A stretch of DNA of 64,000 bases from Anaerolineae bacterium (GTDB lineage Bacteria > Chloroflexota > Anaerolineae > B4-G1 > DUEL01), in assembly GCA_025060135.1 (NCBI GenBank), contig JANXCY010000009.1, positions 23,433 to 87,432 on the forward strand, read 5' to 3'. The notes under the pieces were generated by a model that worked only from the letters and a program-made list of their open reading frames with translations, was not told the DNA's origin and did not search any database. Position numbers and translations under genes: made by a program. Below, one piece after another: positions 51,061 through 60,164 of the stretch. Numbering within the stretch: position 1 is the first letter of the stretch; each line of letters starts with the position of its first letter.

Positions 51061-52524
51061 TCAGCGGAAATTCCGCAGCACTACCGGCAGGTAGACCCGG
51101 GAGCATTTCTGATCCTCGTTGCCGTCATAGTAGGTCTCCCAATCAGTTACCTGCCCGCTGGCGTTCGGCACACCCTGGATGTACACCACATGCAGGGCCT
51201 CCCCGGACAGGAACGGTGCCACCGCCGGGCTGGCCGAATGCCGCGGGGCATTCAGCCCGAAGCGGCGAATTTCGCCCCACTCTATGGCCTCTTCAGCGTT
51301 CTCCGGCACCGTCAGCGCTTCGGTATAGTAGATGTTGTAATCCGGGTTGTCGGTCGTCCCGTCGTTGGCGTGCCAGACCACCACCGGCTTCCCGTCCGCC
51401 CGGAAGCCCACCGACGGGCGCAGGAAACGGATGTACTCCGCGACCGCGCCGGTGGAAGTATAGGGCCGGTCTGTGCCTTGAAACCCTCCTCCCAGTTCAT
51501 ACCAGTAGAATCTCCCGGTGGAGTCCTGAGGCCACTGGTCGCCGTTGTTCGTGGAGCGGATGTAGGCCAGGGTATACCTCTCACACTGTTCTTGAGCGGT
51601 AGAGCACCCCTCGTCTGTCCAGGCATTGTTCATATCCCACGCCACCAGCACGGTGCTGCTGAAAACAGCGATGGCCGGACTGTGGGGGGCATAACCCAGA
51701 TCTTGTTGCAACAGACGGGACGATGGGGCCCAACCGCTCGTCGTTCGGCGCCGGTAGAAGATGGAGTAGTAGCCATCTTCGCTGGTGGGCTCGGTTGCCC
51801 AGACCACGTGAACCGCGCCTCCGTTCCAGGCGATGGCGGGGAGGCGAGCGTTTTGATTCTCAGACACAGTTTCTGCGGGGATGTTCGGGCTCCGGTAATA
51901 AACAGTGCCCACGTCTTTTCCCTGCGAAAGGTCGCGCCGATAATAGGTATACGCGAAGTGGGGCTGCCCCGCGCCATCCAGCGCAACGTCCACCGCGCCG
52001 TAGCCTGGTTCACTTTGGGACCCTGATAAGTGGGTAGTATAAACAACGGTCTGGACAGGGCCGCACGTGCCCCCCAGAGGGCAGACCCGGTAGCGAACCG
52101 CCTGGGAAGTGAATTGATCGCACGGGCTCTGGGTGATGTAGGCGACAACAGCGGTGTAGGGATTGGTACCGGTAACCGCTACGGCGGCCCAGCGGGCGCA
52201 TTCGCTGCTGGTGCCCGTATGCACCGGTACCCGCGCGCTCCAGCCGCCGGTACGCTCCGAGGCCCAGCGCAGGTAGACGGAGCCCTTCATGGCTCCTCCG
52301 CCGTCCTGATATGCCTCCGACCAGGCAACGACAACCCGGTCTCCGTCCGGGCTGACGGCAATATCCGCGTAATAGGAGAAACGGTTCGGGCTTCCAGAGA
52401 GATTGGTGGCGATGTGCAGGAACGCGGCGCGTGGCGCGGCCAGCGCTCCGGAGAAGGCCAGGGCGCCCAGCATTCCGGCCAGCAGGGCCGCGATCCCTAA
52501 AAGGACCCGCTTTGAACGCGGCAT
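51061..52524 (-). CDS. Secreted BNR/sialidase-like beta-propeller protein
   Basis: Signal peptide MPRSKRVLLGIAALLAGMLGALAFSGALA; repeated blade-like segments (SPDGDRVVVAWSEA.., DGAGQPHFAYTYYR.., NGGAVHVVWATEP..). Confidence 0.7.
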   Translation of the reverse strand: MPRSKRVLLGIAALLAGMLGALAFSGALAAPRAAFLHIATNLSGSPNRFSYYADIAVSPDGDRVVVAWSEAYQDGGGAMKGSVYLRWASERTGGWSARVPVHTGTSSECARWAAVAVTGTNPYTAVVAYITQSPCDQFTSQAVRYRVCPLGGTCGPVQTVVYTTHLSGSQSEPGYGAVDVALDGAGQPHFAYTYYRRDLSQGKDVGTVYYRSPNIPAETVSENQNARLPAIAWNGGAVHVVWATEPTSEDGYYSIFYRRRTTSGWAPSSRLLQQDLGYAPHSPAIAVFSSTVLVAWDMNNAWTDEGCSTAQEQCERYTLAYIRSTNNGDQWPQDSTGRFYWYELGGGFQGTDRPYTSTGAVAEYIRFLRPSVGFRADGKPVVVWHANDGTTDNPDYNIYYTEALTVPENAEEAIEWGEIRRFGLNAPRHSASPAVAPFLSGEALHVVYIQGVPNASGQVTDWETYYDGNEDQKCSRVYLPVVLRNFR

Positions 52525-52553
52525 CGGTGCTTTTCCTTCAGCGAAACGATTTC

Positions 52554-52707
52554 AGCTCTTCGGGAATGGGCGGGGTGGGTGATCCTATTGGTGGGCAGTG
52601 GGGCACCCGATGCATCTGGCGAACGCAGGCGAAAGCCTGTGCTACTCTCGCCTTGCCGGTTTTTGTAGGCTGGGTGCTCCCTCACCCCCGGTCATTCCCA
52701 AAGAACC
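52554..52707. repeat. Intergenic repeat copy B (MITE/REP-like)
   Basis: agctcttcgggaatgggcggggtgggtgatcctattggtgggcagtgggg...ccctcacccccggtcattcccaaagaacc; matches copy A at 47088-47237. Confidence 0.8.
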
Positions 52708-52712
52708 CCAAT

Positions 52713-55700
52713 TTAAGGTTGCAGCAGCAGGTCCACGCCGTAGTTCCGCTCGTCGGCGACGACGGTAACCGTGGCGGTACCCCACTGGAGTTGACCACTC
52801 ACCCATGTGGCGGCGTAGACGGTATAGGTGCCGGGCGGGATGTTATAGAAGTGGTAGGTGCCGTCGTGGATGGTGCGGGTGCGCAGGACCTGGCTGCCCT
52901 GTCTGTAGGCCCAGACGTTCACCCCGGTCAGGGGTTGAGGGACACCGCCGACCAGGGCGCGCACCAGCCCCCCGATGGAAGCAGTGCCCGGCACCGGGTC
53001 CGGAATCGGCCAGTAGGTGCAGACGCTGCAACTCAGGTCGTCCAAAAAGAAGAAGGTGCCGTAGTAGTCATTGTCGTGGGTGCCGTAGAAATAGACCTGG
53101 ATGTTCTGGCCGGCCAGGGCAGATACGTTCACCCCCCTGTTGGTGAAGTTCACATCAAAGCGCTGCCAGGTTTCGGTAACAACGCCCCCGTTCACGATGG
53201 CGACAGGTGCCGTAATAGGGCTTCCGTTGCTCTGACGCAACTGGACATAGAGGACATCGTCGGCGTCCGGGATGCCCCGGTAACTGCAATCGGTGAGACT
53301 GCCAGCCACAGCGTGCCATCCGCTCACCACCAGGTGGGTGAGCGTGTAGACGTTGGTGGGAACCTGGACGGTCTGGAAAAGATACGGGCTGTAGGATGCG
53401 CAGGTCGGATAGGAGCCCAGAGAGGCGTGGAGCCGCATGGAAAAGGCGCCCGAGCGCTGGAGGTAGCCGGTGTGCTGGTAAGCCCCGAGCCCTCCGGCGC
53501 TCCAGTAGGTGAAGATGCGCTGCGGGTTCCCCTCAAACCCACCCACCTGCAGGAGTTCGCTGCACTCTTGGAGGCCGGGCGGCTTGATCTCCCCTTCGTC
53601 CCACGGTGGCGGCTCCGGTGGGCGGCAGATCGCATCGGTGATCACATAGGTCACCCGGACCGGGACCCAGTCCAGATTGAAGGTTTTGGACGAGGAGGCC
53701 CCGTTGTGGGCCGACACCCGGACGCGGAAAGCGTTGTTGGCCAATTCGCTTACCGTCCAGGTTCGGCCCCAGGTGTCGTTGGGCCCACCCAGAACCGCCG
53801 TACGTTCGCTGGTGGAGAGGGTGCCATCCTGCTTCCTGGATGTCCAACTGGACCCGTTGTTCCAGGACAACTCGGCCCCCATAGAGCCGCTCCCCGCCGT
53901 GCTGTTGACCCACCAGTCCAGCCGAACCTCTATGCCCTGGATCGTGGCGGTGGTGGGGACAGAGAGGCTATAGTTGTAGAACTGATGGGTCTGAGTCGTA
54001 TTGGAGGATACCGAGACGCTGGCGGCTCCGCCACCGTCCGTATAGGCGTTGGTCGCGCTCGAAAAATTGCCATTATCGGTAGACGGGTTGAACCAGCCCG
54101 TGGTAATGGTCTGAGGGTAGAAACAACCCGCCGTAACGATCACGGACGTCAGGTTGTTCTCTTCGTTATCCTCCGCCACATAGTTAGTGGTATCCACCCG
54201 GGCGGAAATCCGGTACTGCCCCTCGGCCGGGAGCCAGAGTTGAGCCGTGATGACGGTGGATTCGCGCGGGCCGATGCCTGCCACCCACTGTTTGACCAGG
54301 CCCAGTTGCCCGGGGGCTGGCGGCGGCTGACTCAGCGCGGTGACGTAGAAATCCACGTCAAAGATTTCCGTGGTGAGGCCCGCGGTGGTGTTGGAAATCA
54401 CTGCCGTAACGGTAAAGATGTTCCGTACCGGGATGCGCGAGGGGAAATTCAGCGCCGCCACCATCATATCGGGCCGGACAGGGCGAACATACAGGTCGGC
54501 GGAGTAGGCAACCCGGGTGGCCGTGTTCCCGCAGGTACCGGAACCGGTGTGGCTTTCCAGCCGGTAATAGCCTGCGCTCCCCATGGGAATCTGGACCGGC
54601 AGGTCCAGGGCATCCCAGGTACTGGTATCCACGTTGATGCCGGTCATCAGGACGGCGGAGGAGATACCGCCAGTAACCGAAGTCCGGCACCAGAGGAGCC
54701 GGTGTGGATTCCCGGACGGGGGATGGTCGTACAGGCTGACGGAAATCCAGTCCAGCGGGAGGACAGAGTGGGTGGAGGCAACGATGTAGGGCCCGCTAAC
54801 AGTCCATTGTTTGGTTGCCGTATCGGTGGGCTCCGTGGTATCCCACTGCTGGTTGCCGTTGATGTCTATCCAGGCCCGCAGATTGGCGGTACCAGGCCGG
54901 TTGGCATAGACGGTGAGAACGGCGGTACCTGTAGAGTCGGTTTGAGCCTCGCCGTAGCCGGGGCCGGTGCCAGAGTAATCAAAGGAGCCGAAACTGGTGG
55001 AATAACTGACCCGGACATTGGGCAACACCTCTCCGGTATCCTGATCGGTAACCCGGACCGACACAGGATGGCCCCGCCCGGTGGGAAGTTGATTGGTAGC
55101 GGTGTCAAACTGGATGTCCACCCGGTAGCGGATGGGGCGAGGAGTAGGTGTGGGCGTGGTGGGAGTCGGAGTTACCGGAGCCTGGGTGGGGACAATGAAG
55201 GTGGGCGGCGGTCGGAAGGTCGGCGGGGGGATGTTGCCGAAGCCAACCTGGGTGCCCTCGTTTAGCATCGTAACATGCGATTCTACCCGGACGTACGGGG
55301 CAAAGGCCCGGAAGATCGGGTCCATCAATTCCACGTTGTGGACCACCCGGATCCGAATCGGGAGGCCAGGGAGGCTGGGGTGATCCAGTTGCTCCTGGGC
55401 GTCAAAGGCCGGGAAGCCCCAGACCTGGACGCCAAAGAAGCCCGGGGTACCCGAATACGCGTTGAAGTTGGCCGTGGTCAGCCCGATGGCGTTCGGGTTG
55501 ATCCGGAGGCCCACGGCCCGCTCCAGCGCGACCAATTTGATCATCGCTACCCGACGTCCGTTGTAGTTCTCCAGGGTCTCCGCGGCACTACAGCGGTTGC
55601 TCAGTTCGGTGTACCGGGTGGGGCGAGGGGTGATGTTGTTCCACCAGTTGGCCCACCAGGCGGCAGTAGCGTCCGAACCGGTACATGGGTCAAAGGGGTC

Positions 55701-55955
55701 GCAGTGCTCGCGACTCGCGGTCCCCTCCAGCTGGCACCCCTGAGGGGGCTGATACGTGATGGCCCAGCGGGCCGCCTCCCGGGCAGCGTGCTGGACTGCC
55801 AGGTACCCTTGAAGGATCAGGGCGCCTTCAATGATCAGAAAAATGATCAGCAGCAGCACCGGGAGGACAAGGGCAAACTCCACCATGGATTGTCCCCGGC
55901 TCCATCGCCAGGGCAATCGGCATCCGTTCCAGCGCGCATTCCTTACCTGTTCCAT
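52713..55955 (-). CDS. Giant TadE-like protein fused to Ig-like/CARDB/carboxypeptidase-regulatory-like surface domains
   Basis: GQSMVEFALVLPVLLLIIFLIIEGALILQGYLAVQHAAREAARWA N-terminal TadE; Pro/Thr linker PTQAPVTPTPTTPTPTPRP; Big-like, CARDB (YRISARVDTTNYVAEDNEENN) and CarboxypepD-reg-like (GTYHFYNIPPGTYTVYA) segments. Confidence 0.85.
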   Translation of the reverse strand: MEQVRNARWNGCRLPWRWSRGQSMVEFALVLPVLLLIIFLIIEGALILQGYLAVQHAAREAARWAITYQPPQGCQLEGTASREHCDPFDPCTGSDATAAWWANWWNNITPRPTRYTELSNRCSAAETLENYNGRRVAMIKLVALERAVGLRINPNAIGLTTANFNAYSGTPGFFGVQVWGFPAFDAQEQLDHPSLPGLPIRIRVVHNVELMDPIFRAFAPYVRVESHVTMLNEGTQVGFGNIPPPTFRPPPTFIVPTQAPVTPTPTTPTPTPRPIRYRVDIQFDTATNQLPTGRGHPVSVRVTDQDTGEVLPNVRVSYSTSFGSFDYSGTGPGYGEAQTDSTGTAVLTVYANRPGTANLRAWIDINGNQQWDTTEPTDTATKQWTVSGPYIVASTHSVLPLDWISVSLYDHPPSGNPHRLLWCRTSVTGGISSAVLMTGINVDTSTWDALDLPVQIPMGSAGYYRLESHTGSGTCGNTATRVAYSADLYVRPVRPDMMVAALNFPSRIPVRNIFTVTAVISNTTAGLTTEIFDVDFYVTALSQPPPAPGQLGLVKQWVAGIGPRESTVITAQLWLPAEGQYRISARVDTTNYVAEDNEENNLTSVIVTAGCFYPQTITTGWFNPSTDNGNFSSATNAYTDGGGAASVSVSSNTTQTHQFYNYSLSVPTTATIQGIEVRLDWWVNSTAGSGSMGAELSWNNGSSWTSRKQDGTLSTSERTAVLGGPNDTWGRTWTVSELANNAFRVRVSAHNGASSSKTFNLDWVPVRVTYVITDAICRPPEPPPWDEGEIKPPGLQECSELLQVGGFEGNPQRIFTYWSAGGLGAYQHTGYLQRSGAFSMRLHASLGSYPTCASYSPYLFQTVQVPTNVYTLTHLVVSGWHAVAGSLTDCSYRGIPDADDVLYVQLRQSNGSPITAPVAIVNGGVVTETWQRFDVNFTNRGVNVSALAGQNIQVYFYGTHDNDYYGTFFFLDDLSCSVCTYWPIPDPVPGTASIGGLVRALVGGVPQPLTGVNVWAYRQGSQVLRTRTIHDGTYHFYNIPPGTYTVYAATWVSGQLQWGTATVTVVADERNYGVDLLLQP

Positions 55956-56228
55956 TTGCCCCTCCCAGGAACAGTTCATGTGAGGAACAACCATCCCCCT
56001 CTGACTGCCGGTGCAGGCCGGTTTCTCTCGGCGTTTGTTCCCAAATAGGGCCTGATCTCCGGGATCGGCAAGAGTCATTCGGTCCCGCAGATAATCCCGA
56101 TGCCAGCAATAGCAAACCGCCGGGCCTGGAATCTGGGGGGTGCATTGCAGTCCGCAGTTCCAGCCCGGCCCTGTAGAAGTCTGCGACGTGGCCTGGTGGA
56201 TGCCAGGTATGACAGGGATTTCATCCTT

Positions 56229-56257
56229 ATTATAACCGAGTAAAAGGTTTTTGACAA
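56229..56257 (-). promoter_or_regulatory. Promoter reading toward the tad surface-protein cluster
   Basis: Minus strand TTGTCA-17 bp-TATAAT. Confidence 0.75.
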
Positions 56258-56285
56258 GAGTACTTTGGTCATAGTTTGGGAGTCA

Positions 56286-56315
56286 TTGGGCATCGTACGG
56301 AATTTGTGGTATAAT
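56286..56315 (+). promoter_or_regulatory. Promoter of NarL-type response regulator
   Basis: TTGGGC-18 bp-TATAAT. Confidence 0.65.
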
Positions 56316-56321
56316 GTTCAG

Positions 56322-57050
56322 ATGAAAGGAGGGAGGTTGAGCAGGATTCGGGTACTGATTGTGGATGACCATCCGTTCTTCCGAGAGGGGCTGCGACAGG
56401 TACTGGCGGCGGAAAAAGACCTGGAGGTGGTGGGAGAGGCACCGGATGGAGTAGAAGCGGTAGCGCAGGTGGATCGGCTGCTTCCCCACGTGGTCATTAT
56501 GGATGTCAACCTGCCTCGCCTGAACGGTCTGGAAGCGACCCGCCGGATTAAAGATACCCATCCGGAGGTCCAAGTGGTTATCCTAACCGCCTACGATGAT
56601 GAGGAGCAAGTGTACCATGCTGTGCGGGCCGGAGCCTCGGCATACCACTCCAAAGACGTCAGTCCTCAGGAACTGGTGGCCACCATCCACCATATCTGCG
56701 CGGGCCGGTATGTCCTGCGTCAGACGGTGTTGACGGAGCGGGAACTGGGATGGTGGCTGCGGGAGCGATACCAGCAGTTCGGTGGGGAAGTCTTGACTGG
56801 CGAACGGTATCTGGCACCGTTATCGGCCCGCGAGATGGAAGTGTTGCGGTTAATGGTGGCCGGGTTGAGCAATAAGGAAATCGCCTACCGCCTGGGCATC
56901 AGTTACCAGACGGTGAAGAACCACGTAACAGCCATTCTGGAAAAACTGGGAGTAGCCGACCGGACTCAGGCGACCGTGTATGCGCTCCGGCATGGCTGGA
57001 TTCCCCTTCAATCTCTGGAGGCGGCGACCTCCCGAAGTAATGGCTCGTAG
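56322..57050 (+). CDS. NarL/FixJ-family response regulator (LuxR HTH)
   Basis: IRVLIVDDHPFFREGLRQVLAAEKDLEVVGEAPDG; VVIMDVNLPRLNG; LSAREMEVLRLMVAGLSNKEIAYRLGISYQTVKNHVTAILEKLGVADRTQA. Confidence 0.95.
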   Translation: MKGGRLSRIRVLIVDDHPFFREGLRQVLAAEKDLEVVGEAPDGVEAVAQVDRLLPHVVIMDVNLPRLNGLEATRRIKDTHPEVQVVILTAYDDEEQVYHAVRAGASAYHSKDVSPQELVATIHHICAGRYVLRQTVLTERELGWWLRERYQQFGGEVLTGERYLAPLSAREMEVLRLMVAGLSNKEIAYRLGISYQTVKNHVTAILEKLGVADRTQATVYALRHGWIPLQSLEAATSRSNGS

Positions 57051-57116
57051 AAGGAGTTAGGGAACAGCGAATCTTTCCCAACCCAGCGTCTATCACTCCC
57101 GAAGGAGGGATACGCG

Positions 57117-58166
57117 ATGTCCGAATCGGCTTCCTCATCGGCTCCACCGATGCAGACGTTTCTGGACGAATGCCGAAAGGAGTATACTCAGGTCCAGGCA
57201 GAACTCAAAGAGGTAGACATGCTGATCCAGCAGACGGCCAGCGAGGTGGAACGGCTGGCCCAGCGGAGCACCCATGCGGCGAACCGTCTTCAGCAAGTAG
57301 AACTCCACTTTGATACGATCCCCCGCCAGGACATTCGGGAAGCGTACCAGGCGCTGATGGAAACGCAGCAGCGCCTTTTCACGATGCGGGGGCAACTGGA
57401 GAAACTCCAATCTGATCAGCAACACCTGCAGCGATATGCCCGCCTCCTGCAGCGAATTCTGGAATCCTGGCAGGGGGGCACCGTTTCCCCGGGACCAGGA
57501 TCCACTCCGGAGGAGGGAGTCCCCCCGGTTGTGCGGGCGATTGAGGCCCAGGAGCGGGAGCGCCAGATTCTGGCCCGTCAGATGCACGACGGCCCGGCCC
57601 AGGCCCTGACCAATCTGGTCCTCCAGGCCGAAATCTGCGAGCGGCTGTTCTCGGTGGACCCCGAGCGGGCCCGTGCCGAACTGGCGAATCTGAAGTCGGC
57701 CGTGGTAGCGACGTTCCAGCGAGTGCGGAGTTTCATTGCGAACCTGCGCCCGATGATGCTGGATGACCTGGGCCTGGTGCCCACGCTCCGCCGTCACGTA
57801 GAAGACCTGGCCGAAGGAGGATTCAGGGTCCAATTGAGCATCACTGGTCGGGAGCGCCGATTCGCTTCTTACAAAGAAGTCACCATTTTCCGGGTGATTC
57901 AGGAACTGTTGATCAATGCGCGGGAAATCTCTTATGCCACGCGGGCTCAGGTGAGCGTGGACATCGGGGAAGACCGGGTGCGGGTATCGGTAGAGGATGA
58001 CGGGAGCGGGTTTGAGCCAGCGGAACTGGGAAAGGGTGGCGCCGTTGCAGAAAAGATGGGGCTGGAAACTCTCCGGGAACGGGTGGAGATGTTAGGAGGA
58101 CGGTTCCAGATAGAGAGCAGTCCCGGTCGGGGCACCCGAGCAATGTTTGAATTGCCTCTCCCCTGA
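57117..58166 (+). CDS. DegS-like sensor histidine kinase (HisKA_3)
   Basis: Coiled-coil N-term; ERERQILARQMHDGPAQALTNLVLQAEICERLF; HATPase VSVEDDGSGFEPAELGKGG...GRGTRAMFELPLP. Confidence 0.93.
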   Translation: MSESASSSAPPMQTFLDECRKEYTQVQAELKEVDMLIQQTASEVERLAQRSTHAANRLQQVELHFDTIPRQDIREAYQALMETQQRLFTMRGQLEKLQSDQQHLQRYARLLQRILESWQGGTVSPGPGSTPEEGVPPVVRAIEAQERERQILARQMHDGPAQALTNLVLQAEICERLFSVDPERARAELANLKSAVVATFQRVRSFIANLRPMMLDDLGLVPTLRRHVEDLAEGGFRVQLSITGRERRFASYKEVTIFRVIQELLINAREISYATRAQVSVDIGEDRVRVSVEDDGSGFEPAELGKGGAVAEKMGLETLRERVEMLGGRFQIESSPGRGTRAMFELPLP

Positions 58167-58362
58167 ACGACTCGGGTCGGCGCTGGAATCCAGACGTTCA
58201 TTGGAGCCAGCGACTCAGTCCACACCGAGTGGGGGTCCGATTTTTCTGCCCCGGGTAGCACCGACCATCCTGGAAAAAACTGCAGCATCGTTCGCGTAAG
58301 CCCCGAAAGTTAGAAGGGCTCGCTATCGCCTCACCTCATCCCTCGCCCACGAAAACCGGCTT

Positions 58363-58390
58363 TTGACAAATCCGTTTCAGATAGTATAAT
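58363..58390 (+). promoter_or_regulatory. Promoter of padR-like gene
   Basis: TTGACA-16 bp-TATAAT. Confidence 0.8.
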
Positions 58391-58426
58391 ATTACTGAAC
58401 TTGTTCACTTTGTGAATATTCATTCT

Positions 58427-58978
58427 ATGAGCACTTCCTCGCGCCAATCCCTGCCTCTGGATAAAATCGCCCTGGGCTTCCTGATGGCCGGTCCGGCCCA
58501 CGGTTACGACCTGCACCGCCGGGTGGCCCAGGAATTGAGCTTGATCTGGCACGTCGGCATGGGCCACCTCTACAACGCGCTCCGGGACCTGGAGCAGGCT
58601 GGGCAGGTTCAATCCACTCTCCTCCCTCAGGCCGACCGTCCTCCGCGCAAAATCTACGCTATCACGCCAGCCGGACGGGAGGAGTTCCTGGCCTGGGTTC
58701 GCCGCCCCGTGCCCGCCGTGCGGGACCTGCGAGCGGAGTTTCCGATCAAACTCTACTTCCTTCGCGCGCTGGGCCTGGAGGGCTGGGCGGAACTAATAGA
58801 GGCCCAGCGAACCCTTCTATCGGCCCGCCTGGCCCAACTGGAAGCGCAGTATGACCGGGCCGATCCCACCGCCTTTCACCGTCTGGTGCTGGACCTGCGC
58901 CGCCGCCAGACCCGGGCCGCGCTGGAATGGCTGGAACGTTTAACCGCAGAGCCTGGGGAGAAGGCAGGGAAAAGTTGA
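58427..58978 (+). CDS. PadR-family transcriptional regulator
   Basis: LDKIALGFLMAGPAHGYDLHRRVAQELSLIWHVGMGHLYNALRDLEQAGQVQSTLLPQADRPPRKIYAITPAGREEFLAWV. Confidence 0.92.
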   Translation: MSTSSRQSLPLDKIALGFLMAGPAHGYDLHRRVAQELSLIWHVGMGHLYNALRDLEQAGQVQSTLLPQADRPPRKIYAITPAGREEFLAWVRRPVPAVRDLRAEFPIKLYFLRALGLEGWAELIEAQRTLLSARLAQLEAQYDRADPTAFHRLVLDLRRRQTRAALEWLERLTAEPGEKAGKS

Positions 58979-59052
58979 ATCAATCGTTGTGTCCTCTGCG
59001 TTTTCTGCGAGGCGTTCAATTCCACAGCATAGTCAAGGAGGACACCATTCCG

Positions 59053-60123
59053 ATGAAACGGGCTATCTTCGTGCTGGGTGTTCTTTGCCTGCTGAGCGCC
59101 TGCGCCTGGGGGGTGTCTTCCCCCACCCCATCGCCGCTGGTCGTAACCGATGCCCTGGGCCGGGAGGTTACCCTGGCCGCGCTGCCTCAGCGCCTGGTCG
59201 TCGCAGGCAAGGCGACCATTATGATCGTGGACGCGCTGTATCTCTTCCCGGAGGGGCCCCAGCGGCTGGCCGCCGTTGGCTCCACCGGGCAGGGGGGCGA
59301 TTTCCTGCCCATCGTGGACCCCAACGCTGCCGCCAAAGCGACGTTGAGCGCCGAGGCCGGGCCGGAACAGATTGCCGCCGCTGGGCCCGACCTGGTCATC
59401 CTGAAAAGTTACCTGCGCGAGAAACTGGGCGCGCCGGTGGAAGCCCTGGGTATTCCCGTCTTCTACGTCTCCCTGGAGACACCAGAGCAGTATCTAACCG
59501 AACTGCGCGCCCTGGGCCAGATTCTGGGCAATCCGGCCCGGGCCGAAGAGGTGATCGCATTTTATCAGGAACGGATGGAGCGGGTCCGGGGACGGGTCGC
59601 CGAAATCCCCGACGACCGGAAGCCCCGGGTACTGGTCCTTCAGCACTCGGTCAAAGGGGGTGAGACCGCCTACTCCCTTCCCCCCGCCGCCTGGATGCAG
59701 ACCCGGCTGGTCGGAATGGCCGGTGGACACCCGGTCTGGCTGGAGGTCCAGGGGAGCGGATGGACAGTGGTCACGCTGGAGCAGATCGCCGCCTGGGACC
59801 CCGACCAGGTCTATGTGATTGACTATTTCGGCGACCCGACGCAGGCCGTGGAGAAGTTCCAGGCTGACCCCGTTGCCCGGAACCTGAGGGCCATGCAGTC
59901 CGGGCAGGTCTTCGCCTTCCCCAAAGACACCTACAGTTGGGATCAACCGGATACGCGCTGGATTCTGGGCCTGCAGTGGCTGGCTGCCCATATCCATCCA
60001 GACCTTTTCGCCGACCTGGACATCTTTCAGGAATTCACCACCTTCTATCGGACTCTCTACCGCCTGGACGACGCGGCCATAGAGGGCCAGTTGCGGCCAC
60101 TGTTAAAGGGGTCGCTCCCTTAA
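59053..60123 (+). CDS. Fe/B12-type ABC transporter substrate-binding lipoprotein
   Basis: LCLLSACAW lipobox; VVTDALGREVTLAALPQRLVVAGKATIMIVDALYLFP; GPDLVILKSYLREKLGAPVEALGIPVFYV. Confidence 0.92.
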   Translation: MKRAIFVLGVLCLLSACAWGVSSPTPSPLVVTDALGREVTLAALPQRLVVAGKATIMIVDALYLFPEGPQRLAAVGSTGQGGDFLPIVDPNAAAKATLSAEAGPEQIAAAGPDLVILKSYLREKLGAPVEALGIPVFYVSLETPEQYLTELRALGQILGNPARAEEVIAFYQERMERVRGRVAEIPDDRKPRVLVLQHSVKGGETAYSLPPAAWMQTRLVGMAGGHPVWLEVQGSGWTVVTLEQIAAWDPDQVYVIDYFGDPTQAVEKFQADPVARNLRAMQSGQVFAFPKDTYSWDQPDTRWILGLQWLAAHIHPDLFADLDIFQEFTTFYRTLYRLDDAAIEGQLRPLLKGSLP

Positions 60124-60164
60124 GAAGCATCCGCTCCCATCCGCGTCCCCCGCGTCCGTTTCCG

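Noticed and set aside
52431-55265. 944 aa plus-strand ORF
   Set aside because: Antisense to the giant TadE-like protein; low-complexity G/V/R/D translation, no recognisable domain.
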